A stretch of 64,000 nt of DNA from Gemmobacter serpentinus (GTDB lineage Bacteria; Pseudomonadota; Alphaproteobacteria; Rhodobacterales; Rhodobacteraceae). A program made the translations under genes and the position numbers. The stretch covers positions 1 through 64,000 of the forward strand of contig NZ_WCHR01000004.1 of assembly GCF_008973825.1 (NCBI RefSeq). Direction: 5' to 3'. The notes beneath the pieces were generated by a model. That model worked only from the letters and a program-made list of their open reading frames with translations, did no database searches and was not told the DNA's origin. The stretch's first letter is position 1; each line of letters begins with the position of its first letter. Shown one piece after another: positions 17,398-25,835 of this stretch.

Positions 17398-17423
17398 GCC
17401 CCGCCGGAGCGATCCGGCGGGGC
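17398..17423 (-). terminator. Hairpin between the DUF6456-like gene and aqpZ
   Basis: GCCCCGCCGGA (17398-17408) and TCCGGCGGGGC (17413-17423) make a perfect 11-bp stem with a GCGA tetraloop between two convergent genes. On the minus strand it is followed by AACTTTATC, a poor T-run, so it may serve as a bidirectional stop. Confidence 0.7.
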
Positions 17424-17446
17424 ATGTATTTGCATATCCAGTGGGC

Positions 17447-18133
17447 TTAGTTATCGGCGCGGGTGAAGCCCAGGCCATAGACCAGCCCGGCCAATGCCCC
17501 ACCGGCCAGCGGGGCCAGGATGAAGACCCAGAGATCGGCCAGGGCCTTGCCACCGACAAACAGCGCCGGGCCGATGGAGCGCGCGGGGTTCACCGACACG
17601 CCGGTAACCTGAATGCCCAGCAGATGGATCGCGGCCAGCGTCAGACCGATGGCCAGGCCTGCAAAGCCCGCCGTGGCTCCGGGCCCGGTTGCGCCCAGGA
17701 TCACGGTGACGAAAAGGAAGGTTGCCACGCATTCGAACACCAGCGCCGCGCCAAGGCTGTATTCGCCCAGATAGCCCGCACCAAAGCCGTTCTGGCCAAG
17801 GCCAGTGCCCGCCACCGTATAATCGGCCTTGCCGCTGGCGATCATCAGCAAAATCGCCGCGCCGATGATGGCACCGACGATCTGGGCTGCGGCATAATAG
17901 ATGAACTCTCCAACCGTCATGCGGCCTGCGGTCACCATACCCAGCGACACCGCCGGATTGAGATGCGCCCCCGAAATCGCGCCGATCCCGTAGGCCGCGG
18001 CCACGATGGCCAGACCAAAGGCCAGCGCAATGCCGGTCTGGCCGATCATGCTGCCGGCCAAGACGGCGGCACCACAGCCGAAAAGCACGAGGATCGCGGT
18101 TCCAAGCGCCTCGGCAATAAGTTTCTTCGGCAT
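17447..18133 (-). CDS. aqpZ: Aquaporin Z
   Basis: A 228-residue six-helix water channel. Both half-helices are present: [10 protein letters not shown] (NPA at 59-61) and [11 protein letters not shown] (NPA at 182-184). The selectivity filter residues H170 and R185 fit an orthodox water channel, not a glycerol facilitator. The start [17 protein letters not shown] is chosen because the first helix begins there. Divergent from lipA, with two inverted repeats in the 184-bp gap. Confidence 0.95.
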   Translation of the reverse strand: MPKKLIAEALGTAILVLFGCGAAVLAGSMIGQTGIALAFGLAIVAAAYGIGAISGAHLNPAVSLGMVTAGRMTVGEFIYYAAAQIVGAIIGAAILLMIASGKADYTVAGTGLGQNGFGAGYLGEYSLGAALVFECVATFLFVTVILGATGPGATAGFAGLAIGLTLAAIHLLGIQVTGVSVNPARSIGPALFVGGKALADLWVFILAPLAGGALAGLVYGLGFTRADN

Positions 18134-18178
18134 GATTACTCCTGTTCTACCTTTAAAATCCCTGACCGGATCTGGCGG

Positions 18179-18232
18179 CCGGTTGTCGCTATGGTCGGGG
18201 CGCAACCGGAAATGGTTCAATTCTCAACCATT
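18179..18232. promoter_or_regulatory. Inverted repeats between aqpZ and lipA
   Basis: CCGGTTG (18179-18185) is matched by CAACCGG (18203-18209), and AATGGTT (18211-18217) is matched by AACCATT (18226-18232). Both are perfect 7-bp dyads in the divergent promoter region. They are candidate operators; no regulator is suggested by context. Confidence 0.4.
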
Positions 18233-18317
18233 GCCCGGGCACCGTATTTGCCGCAGTTGCCAGACCCTTGCAAAAGGCCTATGTCATGGGACAGGCGTCC
18301 GTCAGGGGGAAATTCCT

Positions 18318-19268
18318 ATGCGCGATCTCAAGCTTCCCGATCAGCGGCACCCGGAAAAGGCACATCGGCCCGATCAGGAGCAGCCGAAGAAGCCGTCCTG
18401 GATCCGTGTCAAGGCCCCGACCTCGCAGGGTTACAAGGATACCCGCGATCTGCTGAAAGAACACAAGTTGGTGACGGTCTGCGAAGAGGCAGGCTGCCCC
18501 AATGTCGGCGAATGCTGGAGCCAGGGCCACGCCACCATGATGATCATGGGCGAGATCTGCACCCGTGGCTGCACATTCTGCAATGTGGCGACCGGCAAGC
18601 CGTCGTCGCTGGATGCATTCGAGCCGGGCCGGGTGGCCCATGCGGTGCAGAAACTGGGTCTGAACCATGTGGTGATCACCTCCGTCGACCGAGATGATCT
18701 GGAAGATGGCGGGGCCGATCACTTTGCGCAGACCATCCGCGCCATCCGCCACCGCGCGCCCAATACCACGATCGAGATCCTGACGCCCGACTTCCTGAAA
18801 TGCGACAATCGCGCGCTGGAGGTGGTGGTCGAGGCGCGGCCGGATGTGTTCAACCACAATCTGGAAACCGTGCCGGGCCTTTACCCGACGGTGCGCCCCG
18901 GTGCGCGCTATTTCCACAGCCTGCGCCTTTTGCAGCGCGTGAAGGAATTGGACCCGAGCATTTTCACCAAATCGGGAATCATGGTCGGGCTCGGCGAAGA
19001 CGGGCAGGGCGTGCGGCAGGTGATGGATGACATGCGCGCCGCCGATATCGATTTCCTGACCATCGGCCAATATCTGCAACCGACCTCCAAGCATCACCGG
19101 GTTGATCGTTTTGTCACGCCCGAGGAATTTGCGGCCTATGAGAAAGCCGCCTGGGGCAAGGGCTTCCTGATGGTCTCGGCGACGCCGCTGACCCGGTCAA
19201 GCTATCACGCGGGCGAGGATTTCGCACGGCTGCGCGATGCGCGCCTGCAAAAGCTCGGCCACGCCTGA
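18318..19268 (+). CDS. lipA: Lipoyl synthase
   Basis: A 316-residue radical SAM enzyme inserting two sulfurs into protein-bound octanoate. The auxiliary cluster cysteines are C55, C60 and C66 ([14 protein letters not shown]) and the radical SAM cluster cysteines are C81, C85 and C88 (CTRGCTFC). A C-terminal RSSYHAGE supplies the conserved serine ligand. ATG 18318 follows AGGGGGA. A palindromic terminator with six Ts follows. Nearby coq10 is a usual neighbour in this order. Confidence 0.97.
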   Translation: MRDLKLPDQRHPEKAHRPDQEQPKKPSWIRVKAPTSQGYKDTRDLLKEHKLVTVCEEAGCPNVGECWSQGHATMMIMGEICTRGCTFCNVATGKPSSLDAFEPGRVAHAVQKLGLNHVVITSVDRDDLEDGGADHFAQTIRAIRHRAPNTTIEILTPDFLKCDNRALEVVVEARPDVFNHNLETVPGLYPTVRPGARYFHSLRLLQRVKELDPSIFTKSGIMVGLGEDGQGVRQVMDDMRAADIDFLTIGQYLQPTSKHHRVDRFVTPEEFAAYEKAAWGKGFLMVSATPLTRSSYHAGEDFARLRDARLQKLGHA

Positions 19269-19293
19269 GACGATCTTCGGCAACAGGCAATGG

Positions 19294-19322
19294 GCGATCC
19301 TTCGACGAAGGATCGCTTTTTT
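19294..19322 (+). terminator. lipA terminator built on the TTCG-A-CGAA palindrome
   Basis: GCGATCCTTCG and CGAAGGATCGC flank a central A (19294-19316) and are followed by TTTTTT (317-322). It is a clear intrinsic terminator and also a member of the palindrome family seen at 13874, 33076 and 38025. Confidence 0.85.
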
Positions 19323-19340
19323 GTTGGCCCCGCCTTGCTG

Positions 19341-19361
19341 CGGATTTTCGTCGAAAATCCG
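19341..19361. repeat. TTCG-T-CGAA palindrome, opposite orientation
   Basis: CGGATTTTCG and CGAAAATCCG around a central T. It forms an inverted pair with the lipA terminator and sits just after the convergent gene at 19377-19661, which it may terminate. Confidence 0.7.
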
Positions 19362-19376
19362 TGTCTCGCCCAAAGT

Positions 19377-19661
19377 TCAGAACAGCACCTGCACCGGCCC
19401 GTTATGGCAGACCACGATGAACTGCTTGCCGGTGCAGATCAGGTGATAGTTGCGCGCGCCCACCTCATGGATGAAGCGGGCGCGGCCGATCTCGCGATCC
19501 ACCCAAGCGACCGCCCGGCGCACCACGCCGCCTTGCGCGGCCCTTGCGGAAAAGATCTGTGTCAGCCATCGCTCGGCTTGCTCAGGCAAGATCTGTGCCG
19601 GGGCCGCAAGGCTCGCCATGCGGTAGGATTGCTGCGAAAGTGTGGGGGCCTCTGTCATCAT
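19377..19661 (-). CDS. Small conserved protein of unknown function
   Basis: A 94-residue protein with the pattern AERWLTQIFSARAAQGGVVRR, then RFIHEVGARNYHLICTGKQFIV and a final NGPVQVLF. Similar short proteins exist widely in Rhodobacteraceae, and some carry an implausible phosphoribosylanthranilate isomerase label; nothing here resembles that barrel. The chain looks like an alpha/beta domain with a C-terminal beta hairpin. No operon partner. Confidence 0.7.
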   Translation of the reverse strand: MMTEAPTLSQQSYRMASLAAPAQILPEQAERWLTQIFSARAAQGGVVRRAVAWVDREIGRARFIHEVGARNYHLICTGKQFIVVCHNGPVQVLF

Positions 19662-19795
19662 GGCCGCAAGCCTGCCCGACTCAGGTTAAGGCGCGGTTAA
19701 TCAAGACCGAGACGGCCATTCCGACCCTTGCGCCAAAGCCCTCGCCAGCCCAGGCCTCCAAACAAGCCCGCCCCCAAGCACGCGCAGAGTCTCGG

Positions 19796-20680
19796 TTACT
19801 CCGCCGCGGGCACCTTTTTCAGATAGGCCGCGACCGCCTGCCGATCGATCTCGGGCAGGCGCGCCATGTTTTCCACCACATGGGCCATATGGCCACCCAC
19901 GCTGTCAAACTCGGGCGTGAAGCCGGTGGTCAGATATTCCACGATTTCTCCCTCGCTCCATTCCAGTTTCGCGGGGGTGATGTTCGGGATCGTGCCCTGA
20001 CCCGACGGATTGGGCGCGCCTGCCAGCCAGCGCGACACCTCCATCCCGCCAAGCGCATTGCGCGGCGTGTGGCATTCACCGCAATGCGCCAAAGCCTCGG
20101 CGATATAGCGCCCGCGTGCCTGCACATCAGTCAGCGGATCGGGGATCGCCCAGTCATCGGTGAAGAACAGGAGTTTCCAGCCGCCAAGGCTGCGCCGGAT
20201 GTTGAAGGGGAAACCCACCTGATGCGGTTGGCTTGCGGCATCGCTTTGCGGCAATCCGTCCATGAAGGCCTTCAGATCGGCCAGATCCTGCAGATCCATC
20301 TTGGCATAGGCCGTATAGGGGAAGGCGGGATAGTAATGCTGCCCTTCGGGCGACACGCCGCGCATCACCGCATTGGCGAAATCTTCCAGCGACCAACCAC
20401 CGATCCCGGCGCTGGAGGGCGAGATATTCGGTGCGATGAAGGTGCCGAAATCGGAGGGGAAGCTTTGTCCCCCGGCCAGAACCAGCTCCTCCGCGCCGCT
20501 GGCACCCGGGGCCATATGGCAAGAGGCACAGCCTGCAGCCCAGAAGACCTGTTCACCCGCTGTCGCATCGCCGGCCAAGCCGGCGGTGGCGGAGGCGGGC
20601 AGGCGGGTCGGGGCGGTCAGAAACCATGCGGCGGCCCCGCCGAGGGCGGCGAGGGCGACAAGGCTGGGGATCAAGCGCAT
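19796..20680 (-). CDS. Di-haem cytochrome c
   Basis: A 294-residue protein with an N-terminal signal/anchor (LVALAALGGAAAWFL) and two c-type haem sites, CASCH (51-55) and CGECH (200-204). Each domain is followed by candidate Met ligands. The layout resembles the cytochrome subunits of periplasmic alcohol or aldehyde dehydrogenases, which pass electrons to the respiratory chain. No dehydrogenase is adjacent, so its donor is unknown. Likely periplasmic, membrane-tethered. Confidence 0.9.
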   Translation of the reverse strand: MRLIPSLVALAALGGAAAWFLTAPTRLPASATAGLAGDATAGEQVFWAAGCASCHMAPGASGAEELVLAGGQSFPSDFGTFIAPNISPSSAGIGGWSLEDFANAVMRGVSPEGQHYYPAFPYTAYAKMDLQDLADLKAFMDGLPQSDAASQPHQVGFPFNIRRSLGGWKLLFFTDDWAIPDPLTDVQARGRYIAEALAHCGECHTPRNALGGMEVSRWLAGAPNPSGQGTIPNITPAKLEWSEGEIVEYLTTGFTPEFDSVGGHMAHVVENMARLPEIDRQAVAAYLKKVPAAE

Positions 20681-20757
20681 CTGGGCACCTCCTGGCTGGT
20701 GCCTAGCCTAACCCGGAACCTGTGCCCGCGTCATCGCGATTGCGTGATCGGGGAGGA

Positions 20758-21267
20758 TTAACCCTGCAGACTGGCAGCGAAATCCTGCCAGATGCTTGCG
20801 TCGAAACTGCCCCGCGCCGCGCCCGAGGGCGAGGGCAGCGCCCAAAGGTCGATCCCCGCCAGTCGGACGTCGGGAGGAAGCCGCCCTGCGCGCAGGTCGG
20901 GCTGGCCAAGCGCCAGCCGGGCTGCGGTCAGGCTGGTAAAGGCCAAGGCATCGGGTTTGGCCGCGTTGATCCGCGCCATCAACCCCGGCGCATCCCAGGC
21001 CGATTTCGGGATTTCAGAATCCTGGCCAAAGGCGGTCTTTGCCAGATCGGTCAGCCCGAACCCCATACCCGGCAGCAGGTGATCTTCCTCCGGACGCATC
21101 AGGCGTGGCGTCAACCCGCAGGCAGCCAGCATCGGCCAGAAACGGTTGCCCGGCCCGGCATAGTAATGGCCGCGCCGGGCCGAGGCCGTGCCCGCCGCCG
21201 TGCCGCAAAACACCGCACGCAGCTTCGCGTCCTTTAGGCCGGATGCCAGCAGATCGGGCAAGATCAT
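20758..21267 (-). CDS. mug: Mug-family mismatch uracil/thymine-DNA glycosylase
   Basis: A 169-residue protein of the family 2 uracil-DNA glycosylase fold. Recognisable are NRFWPML, a GFGLTDLAK region and the C-terminal LPSPSGAARG DNA-intercalating loop. The first active-site motif reads CGTAAG (21-26) where E. coli Mug has CGINPG, so the catalytic Asn is replaced by Ala. The fold is clear but substrate range may differ from Mug. The start MILPDLLASGL is chosen as the beginning of the conserved region. Confidence 0.85.
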   Translation of the reverse strand: MILPDLLASGLKDAKLRAVFCGTAAGTASARRGHYYAGPGNRFWPMLAACGLTPRLMRPEEDHLLPGMGFGLTDLAKTAFGQDSEIPKSAWDAPGLMARINAAKPDALAFTSLTAARLALGQPDLRAGRLPPDVRLAGIDLWALPSPSGAARGSFDASIWQDFAASLQG

Positions 21268-21337
21268 GCCGCAAGCCTTCCGCGATCCGTCATGCCTGAA
21301 AGCATCCTTTTGAGGAAGCGCCGCTTGGGCACGCGCG

Positions 21338-21877
21338 TCACTCAGGGAAGCGCACCTTGCCGATGAAGGGCAGGTTGCGGTGGCGCTGCGCATAATCCAG
21401 CCCATAGCCCACCACGAACTCATCGGGGATGGTGAAGCCGGTCCAAGTTGCCTTCACCTCGATCTCGCGGCGTGACGGTTTGTCGAGCAGGGCGCAGACC
21501 TCAAGCCGCTTGGGGCTGCGGCTTTCCAGCAGACGCTTCACATGGGTCAGGGTGAAACCGCTATCCACGATATCCTCGACCACCAGCACATCGCGCCCGG
21601 CGATCTCGCCGCGCAGATCCTTCAGGATCCGCACCTCCTTGGAACTGTGCAGCGCATTACCATAGCTGGAGGCCTCCAGAAAATCGACCTCGACCGGCAG
21701 GTCGATCTCGCGCATCAGGTCTGCCACGAACATGAACGACCCGCGCAAAAGGCCGACCACGACCAGCCGGTCGCTGCCCTTGTAATGGGCGGTGATCTCG
21801 GCACCGAGCGCCTCGACCCGTGCGGCGATGGCTTTGGCCGAGATGAAAGTATCAATCACATAAGGTCTGTCGGTCAT
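21338..21877 (-). CDS. hpt: Hypoxanthine phosphoribosyltransferase
   Basis: A 179-residue purine-salvage enzyme making IMP or GMP from free base and PRPP. The PRPP loop is [13 protein letters not shown] (98-110), LLRGSFMF forms the pyrophosphate loop, and SSYGN provides the flexible-loop Ser-Tyr. Length is normal. It precedes mug by 70 bases on the same strand and is divergent from coq10. Confidence 0.95.
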   Translation of the reverse strand: MTDRPYVIDTFISAKAIAARVEALGAEITAHYKGSDRLVVVGLLRGSFMFVADLMREIDLPVEVDFLEASSYGNALHSSKEVRILKDLRGEIAGRDVLVVEDIVDSGFTLTHVKRLLESRSPKRLEVCALLDKPSRREIEVKATWTGFTIPDEFVVGYGLDYAQRHRNLPFIGKVRFPE

Positions 21878-21943
21878 GGCGGCCCCTTGATTTCTGGCGC
21901 GGGTTTACACATTACCTGAGAGGAAGTCACCTTTGGAAGATCG

Positions 21944-22414
21944 ATGCCCTCGCACCACGAGAAACGCGTCCTGCCTTACAGCGCGCAACAGATGTATGAC
22001 CTTGTTGCCGATGTCGCCGCCTATCCGAAATTCCTGCCCTGGACAGCGGCCGCGCGCATCCGGTCGCGCAAGCCCGGCCCGGTGGAGGGCAGCGAGGTGA
22101 TGGAGGCCGATCTGGTGATCAGCTTCAAGGTATTCCGCGAGCGTTTCGGCAGCCGGGTCACGCTGTTTCCGGCCGCACAGAAGATCGATACCGAATATCT
22201 GGACGGACCGTTCAAATACCTGAAAAGCACCTGGTCCTTTCGGGATCTGGAGCCGGGCGCGGGCTGCGAGGTGGAGTTCTTTGTGGATTTCGAGTTCCGC
22301 AATGCCATTCTGCAGGGCATTATCGGATTGGTATTCAACGAGGCCATGATGCGGATCGTGAAAGCGTTTGAAGCGCGCGCGGTCACGCTTTACGGGCCGG
22401 GCCACAGCGCCTGA
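21944..22414 (+). CDS. Coq10/RatA-like START-domain protein
   Basis: A 156-residue SRPBCC protein with the family opening RVLPYSAQQMYDLVADVAAYPKFLPW and the C-terminal helix VFNEAMMRIVKAFEARA. Coq10 homologues bind ubiquinone or its intermediates and support respiration; the E. coli relative RatA was described as a ribosome-association toxin. The respiratory role is more likely here, since it sits near lipA without smpB/ssrA. Function assigned by family only. Confidence 0.88.
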   Translation: MPSHHEKRVLPYSAQQMYDLVADVAAYPKFLPWTAAARIRSRKPGPVEGSEVMEADLVISFKVFRERFGSRVTLFPAAQKIDTEYLDGPFKYLKSTWSFRDLEPGAGCEVEFFVDFEFRNAILQGIIGLVFNEAMMRIVKAFEARAVTLYGPGHSA

Positions 22415-22476
22415 ACCGGGGTCTGAACAGGTGGGGTCGCCAGAGATGATGGGCCTGAAGATCATGGCTGAAAATC

Positions 22477-23556
22477 ATGGATGAATCACCCCGAGGGGAT
22501 GCCCCTGCCGTCATCACCGCCTTTGCAGCGGCGGGGCTGGTTGCGCTGACCGTTCTGGCACTGGTTCTGGCGCGCGACATCCTGATCCCGCTGGCCTTCG
22601 CGCTGATCGTGGCCTTCATTCTTTGGGCGCTGGTGGACTGGATGGGCCGGGTGCCGGTGCTGCGCCGCCTGCCGGCCCTGGCGCGCCATGTCGCGGTCCT
22701 CGCGGTCTTTGCGCTGGTGCTGGTGCTGGCGGTGACCACGCTGCGAAATACCGTGGAAAAGCTGCGCCACGACCTGCCGCAATACAGCGCCAATATCGAC
22801 ACGCTGGTCACGGGGCTGGATCAGCGTTTCGGGCTGGAGGCGCATCTGCCTGGCGGCCTGAAACGCGTGGTGACCACCGATATCGATCTGGAAGGGTTGG
22901 CGCGGCAAGCCTTGGCTGACGCAGGCAGCTTTGGCGGCTTGCTGGTGCTGACGGCCCTTTATACCACCTTTCTGCTGCTGGAATATGGTGGGCTGCAAAG
23001 GAAGCTGCAGCTGGCCTTCCCCGAGGGGGATCGCGCCAGCCGCCTGATGGCCCTTGGCACCGAGATCAACCGCCGCATCGGGGGATTTCTGGCGGTGCGG
23101 ACCCTTATCAATCTGGCGCTCGGCGTGATGTCCTGGCTGGGCCTAAGATGGATGGGGGTGGAATTTGCCGGGTTCTGGGCGATCTTCATCGCGATCCTTG
23201 GCTATACACCCTATCTTGGCACCGTGCTTGGAGTGGGGGCCCCTTCGCTGATGGCATTGGTGCAGACCGGCGATCTGCGCCACGCCGTTCTGACCGGGGC
23301 CATGCTGGCGCTGATGCAGTTCATCCTTGGATCGCTGGTCGAGCCGCGCGTGATGGGGCGGCGGATCAATCTCAGCCCGTTGATGGTGCTGATCTCGCTT
23401 GCGGTCTGGTTCGCGCTCTGGGGCCTGCCCGGCGCAGTGCTGGCAGTGCCGATGACGGTCAGCATTCTGGCGGCGCTTGGTGCCTGGCCCGCCACGCGGC
23501 CGGTGGCGATCCTGTTGTCACATGATGGCAGGATCGGTGAGCGCGGTGAGAAGTAA
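22477..23556 (+). CDS. AI-2E family (PerM-like) membrane transporter
   Basis: A 359-residue inner-membrane protein with about eight hydrophobic segments and the family region FWAIFIAILGYTPYLGTVLG. Despite the family name many members move other substrates (for example Na+/H+ or peptides), so specificity is open. Its last 39 bases overlap the 3' end of the convergent pncC gene. Confidence 0.87.
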   Translation: MDESPRGDAPAVITAFAAAGLVALTVLALVLARDILIPLAFALIVAFILWALVDWMGRVPVLRRLPALARHVAVLAVFALVLVLAVTTLRNTVEKLRHDLPQYSANIDTLVTGLDQRFGLEAHLPGGLKRVVTTDIDLEGLARQALADAGSFGGLLVLTALYTTFLLLEYGGLQRKLQLAFPEGDRASRLMALGTEINRRIGGFLAVRTLINLALGVMSWLGLRWMGVEFAGFWAIFIAILGYTPYLGTVLGVGAPSLMALVQTGDLRHAVLTGAMLALMQFILGSLVEPRVMGRRINLSPLMVLISLAVWFALWGLPGAVLAVPMTVSILAALGAWPATRPVAILLSHDGRIGERGEK

Positions 23557-24006
23557 CCCCAGCGCGTGATCGCGGGTGGCCGCGCGCACGCCGGCCCGGC
23601 CCAGCGCGCCAAATTCCACCGTTTCAACCCGCGTGGGGTGGCCTGCGCGCGCAAGGCCGAAGCAGACGCGCCCCTCGGGCTTGTGCTCTGATCCGCCCGG
23701 GCCTGCGATGCCGGTGACCGAGACCGCAAGCGTTGCACCGGAATGCGCCAAGGCACCTTCGGCCATTTCGCGGGCAACCTGTTCCGACACCGCGCCAAAT
23801 TCATCCAGTGTGGTTGCCTGCACGCCCAGCATCTCGCGCTTGGCGGCATTGGAATAGGTGATGAAGCCGCGATCCACCACCGCCGACGACCCGGCAATAT
23901 CGGTCAGCGCCGCGACGATCATGCCGCCGGTGCAGCTTTCGGCGGTGGCGATCATGAGGCCGTGGGCGCGGGCTTTCTCAAGGATCTGTTCTGCAAGCAT
24001 GGGCAT
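23518..24006 (-). CDS. pncC: CinA C-terminal domain protein (nicotinamide-nucleotide amidase)
   Basis: A 162-residue PncC-type amidase converting NMN to nicotinate mononucleotide in NAD recycling. The ATAESCTGG motif (21-28, with the catalytic Ser), DRGFITYSNAAK and TGIAGPGG are present. Only the C-terminal CinA domain is encoded, as in stand-alone PncC. Its ATG overlaps the pgpA stop (TGATG), so the two are coupled; its 3' end overlaps the convergent exporter gene. Confidence 0.92.
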   Translation of the reverse strand: MPMLAEQILEKARAHGLMIATAESCTGGMIVAALTDIAGSSAVVDRGFITYSNAAKREMLGVQATTLDEFGAVSEQVAREMAEGALAHSGATLAVSVTGIAGPGGSEHKPEGRVCFGLARAGHPTRVETVEFGALGRAGVRAATRDHALGLLLTALTDPAIM

Positions 24007-24512
24007 CAGCCGATCATCGGTTTCAGCCAGATGTGATAGACGGCCGCCAGAATGACCGAGCCGATCCCGGCAAAAAGCCCCGCCCAAAGATCATCCAGCA
24101 TGACCCCTGCCGCATCGCCGCGCCGATCCGCGCGGCCGATGATCCAGGGCTTCCAGATGTCGAACAGCCGGAACAGCAGGAAGGGCACGGCCCAGCCCGG
24201 CCAGGCACCGAAGGTCAGTGCCTCGACATTATGCGACCAGAGCGGAATGAAGGTGAAAGACAGCGCCAGCCACTGACCCGCCACCTCGTCAATCACCACC
24301 TCGGATGGATCGCTGCTGGTGCTGGTGGCCAGATAGCGCGGCACGGCCCAGAAGCCTGCGACTGTGGCCAGCACCGCCGCGACCGGAACCAGAAGGGCAA
24401 GCCCGGCCTCATAGGCGGCAACCGCCAGCACGACGGCGGCAACCGATCCCCAGGTGCCCGGCGCGGGACGCAGGTTTCCGATGCCGAAGAAAGTGGCGAC
24501 AAGCGCGGTCAT
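24006..24512 (-). CDS. pgpA: Phosphatidylglycerophosphatase A
   Basis: A 168-residue membrane enzyme removing phosphate from phosphatidylglycerophosphate to make phosphatidylglycerol. It opens with FFGIGNLRPAPGTWGS, has VVIDEVAGQWLA (the catalytic Asp/Glu motif) and LFRLFDIWKPW, and contains three to four hydrophobic helices. It lies 9 bases after ispDF and overlaps pncC, forming ispDF-pgpA-pncC. Confidence 0.94.
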   Translation of the reverse strand: MTALVATFFGIGNLRPAPGTWGSVAAVVLAVAAYEAGLALLVPVAAVLATVAGFWAVPRYLATSTSSDPSEVVIDEVAGQWLALSFTFIPLWSHNVEALTFGAWPGWAVPFLLFRLFDIWKPWIIGRADRRGDAAGVMLDDLWAGLFAGIGSVILAAVYHIWLKPMIG

Positions 24513-24521
24513 GGTCTGTCC

Positions 24522-25643
24522 TTATCGTTGCAACAACGTGGCGGTGGCGATGGCGGCAATACCTTCCTCGCGGCCGGTAAAGCCCAGGCGTTCGGATGTG
24601 GTGGCCTTGACCGAAACACGCGACGCCTCCACCCCCATGATGTCGGCAAGCCGCGCCTGCATCGCTGTGGCATATGGCCCCACCTTGGGCCGCTCGCAGA
24701 TCAGCGTCACGTCACAATTTGTCAGCGCATAGCCCATCTCGGTAGCAAGGTTGATCGCGTGTTCCAGAAAGATATGGCTGGCAGCACCTTTCCATTGCGG
24801 ATCGGAGGGCGGGAAATGCCGCCCGATATCGCCCATGGCCAGCGCGCCATAGATCGCATCGGTCAGCGCGTGCATCCCGACATCGGCATCGGAATGGCCG
24901 AGCAGCGCCTTGTCATGCGGCACCTTCACGCCGCAAAGCCAGACATGATCGCCTTCGGTGAAGGCGTGAACGTCAAAGCCATTGCCCAGCCGGATATCCA
25001 TGCCGCGCCCTTTCAAGATGGCCTCCGCCCGGGCGAAATCCTCGGGGAAGGTAAGTTTCAGATTGCTTTCCTCACCCGCCACGATGGTGACGGGCAGACC
25101 TGCGGCGCGCGCCACTTCCACATCATCGGCGGCCCCGCCGGGATGGGCGCGATGCGCGGCCAGGATCGGATCATAGTGAAAGCCCTGCGGCGTCTGTGCG
25201 CGGAACAGGCCGTCCCGCGATTGGGTGCCGCTGACCGCGCCATTCTCTCCGCGCCACAGCGCATCCGTCACGGCAAGGGCGGGGGCCGCAGCAGGCCCCG
25301 CATCAAGCGCGGCCTGAATACGCGCGATCTGGAGGCCAGAGACCAGCGGGCGCGCACCATCATGGATCAACACGCGGGTCACAGCGCGCCCTTGCAGCGC
25401 CTCCAGCGCGTTGCGCACCGATTGCGCCCGGTCTGCGCCGCCATTCACGACAAGATCAGCGGGCAGGCCCTGCGCGCGGGCGCGATCATCTGGATGGATC
25501 ACCAGCACACGGAAATAACCCTGAAATGCCCGCAATGTATGCCCCAGAACCGGCTGGCCGGCCAGCATCTGCCATTGCTTGGGGATTTCTCCGCCTGCGC
25601 GGGTGCCACGCCCTGCGGCAACGATGATGGCGGCTGTGGTCAT
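24522..25643 (-). CDS. ispDF: Bifunctional IspD/IspF isoprenoid enzyme
   Basis: A 373-residue fusion for two non-consecutive MEP-pathway steps. IspD (about 1-213) makes CDP-methylerythritol and opens [15 protein letters not shown] with the IPKQW motif. IspF (from M215, [14 protein letters not shown]) makes the cyclodiphosphate, with zinc ligands D224, H226 and H258 ([11 protein letters not shown]). The fusion is common in alphaproteobacteria. First gene of the ispDF-pgpA-pncC operon; divergent from dusB. Confidence 0.97.
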   Translation of the reverse strand: MTTAAIIVAAGRGTRAGGEIPKQWQMLAGQPVLGHTLRAFQGYFRVLVIHPDDRARAQGLPADLVVNGGADRAQSVRNALEALQGRAVTRVLIHDGARPLVSGLQIARIQAALDAGPAAAPALAVTDALWRGENGAVSGTQSRDGLFRAQTPQGFHYDPILAAHRAHPGGAADDVEVARAAGLPVTIVAGEESNLKLTFPEDFARAEAILKGRGMDIRLGNGFDVHAFTEGDHVWLCGVKVPHDKALLGHSDADVGMHALTDAIYGALAMGDIGRHFPPSDPQWKGAASHIFLEHAINLATEMGYALTNCDVTLICERPKVGPYATAMQARLADIMGVEASRVSVKATTSERLGFTGREEGIAAIATATLLQR

Positions 25644-25720
25644 GCGGCTCTCCTTCGCTCTTTCCTAGGCCATGGTGCAGCGCATGACAATGCGGCGGCA
25701 AATGCCTCGCATTGTGCTCA

Positions 25721-25754
25721 ATATTTGTGCATATCCGGTATTGCGCCCAAATAT
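25721..25754. promoter_or_regulatory. AT-rich inverted repeat upstream of dusB-ntr
   Basis: ATATTTG (25721-25727) and CAAATAT (25748-25754) form a 7-bp dyad with 20 bases between, in the 192-bp region between ispDF and dusB. The R. capsulatus homologue of this promoter is a nitrogen-control promoter, so the dyad is a candidate operator, but it does not match a NtrC site I can confirm. Confidence 0.35.
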
Positions 25755-25835
25755 GCGGCGCGATGTCCCTGTCTTGTCGTTGCCACAGGCAGAGGGCATG
25801 TCTAGCTGCTGAATTAACAGACAAGGAAGCCTGCG

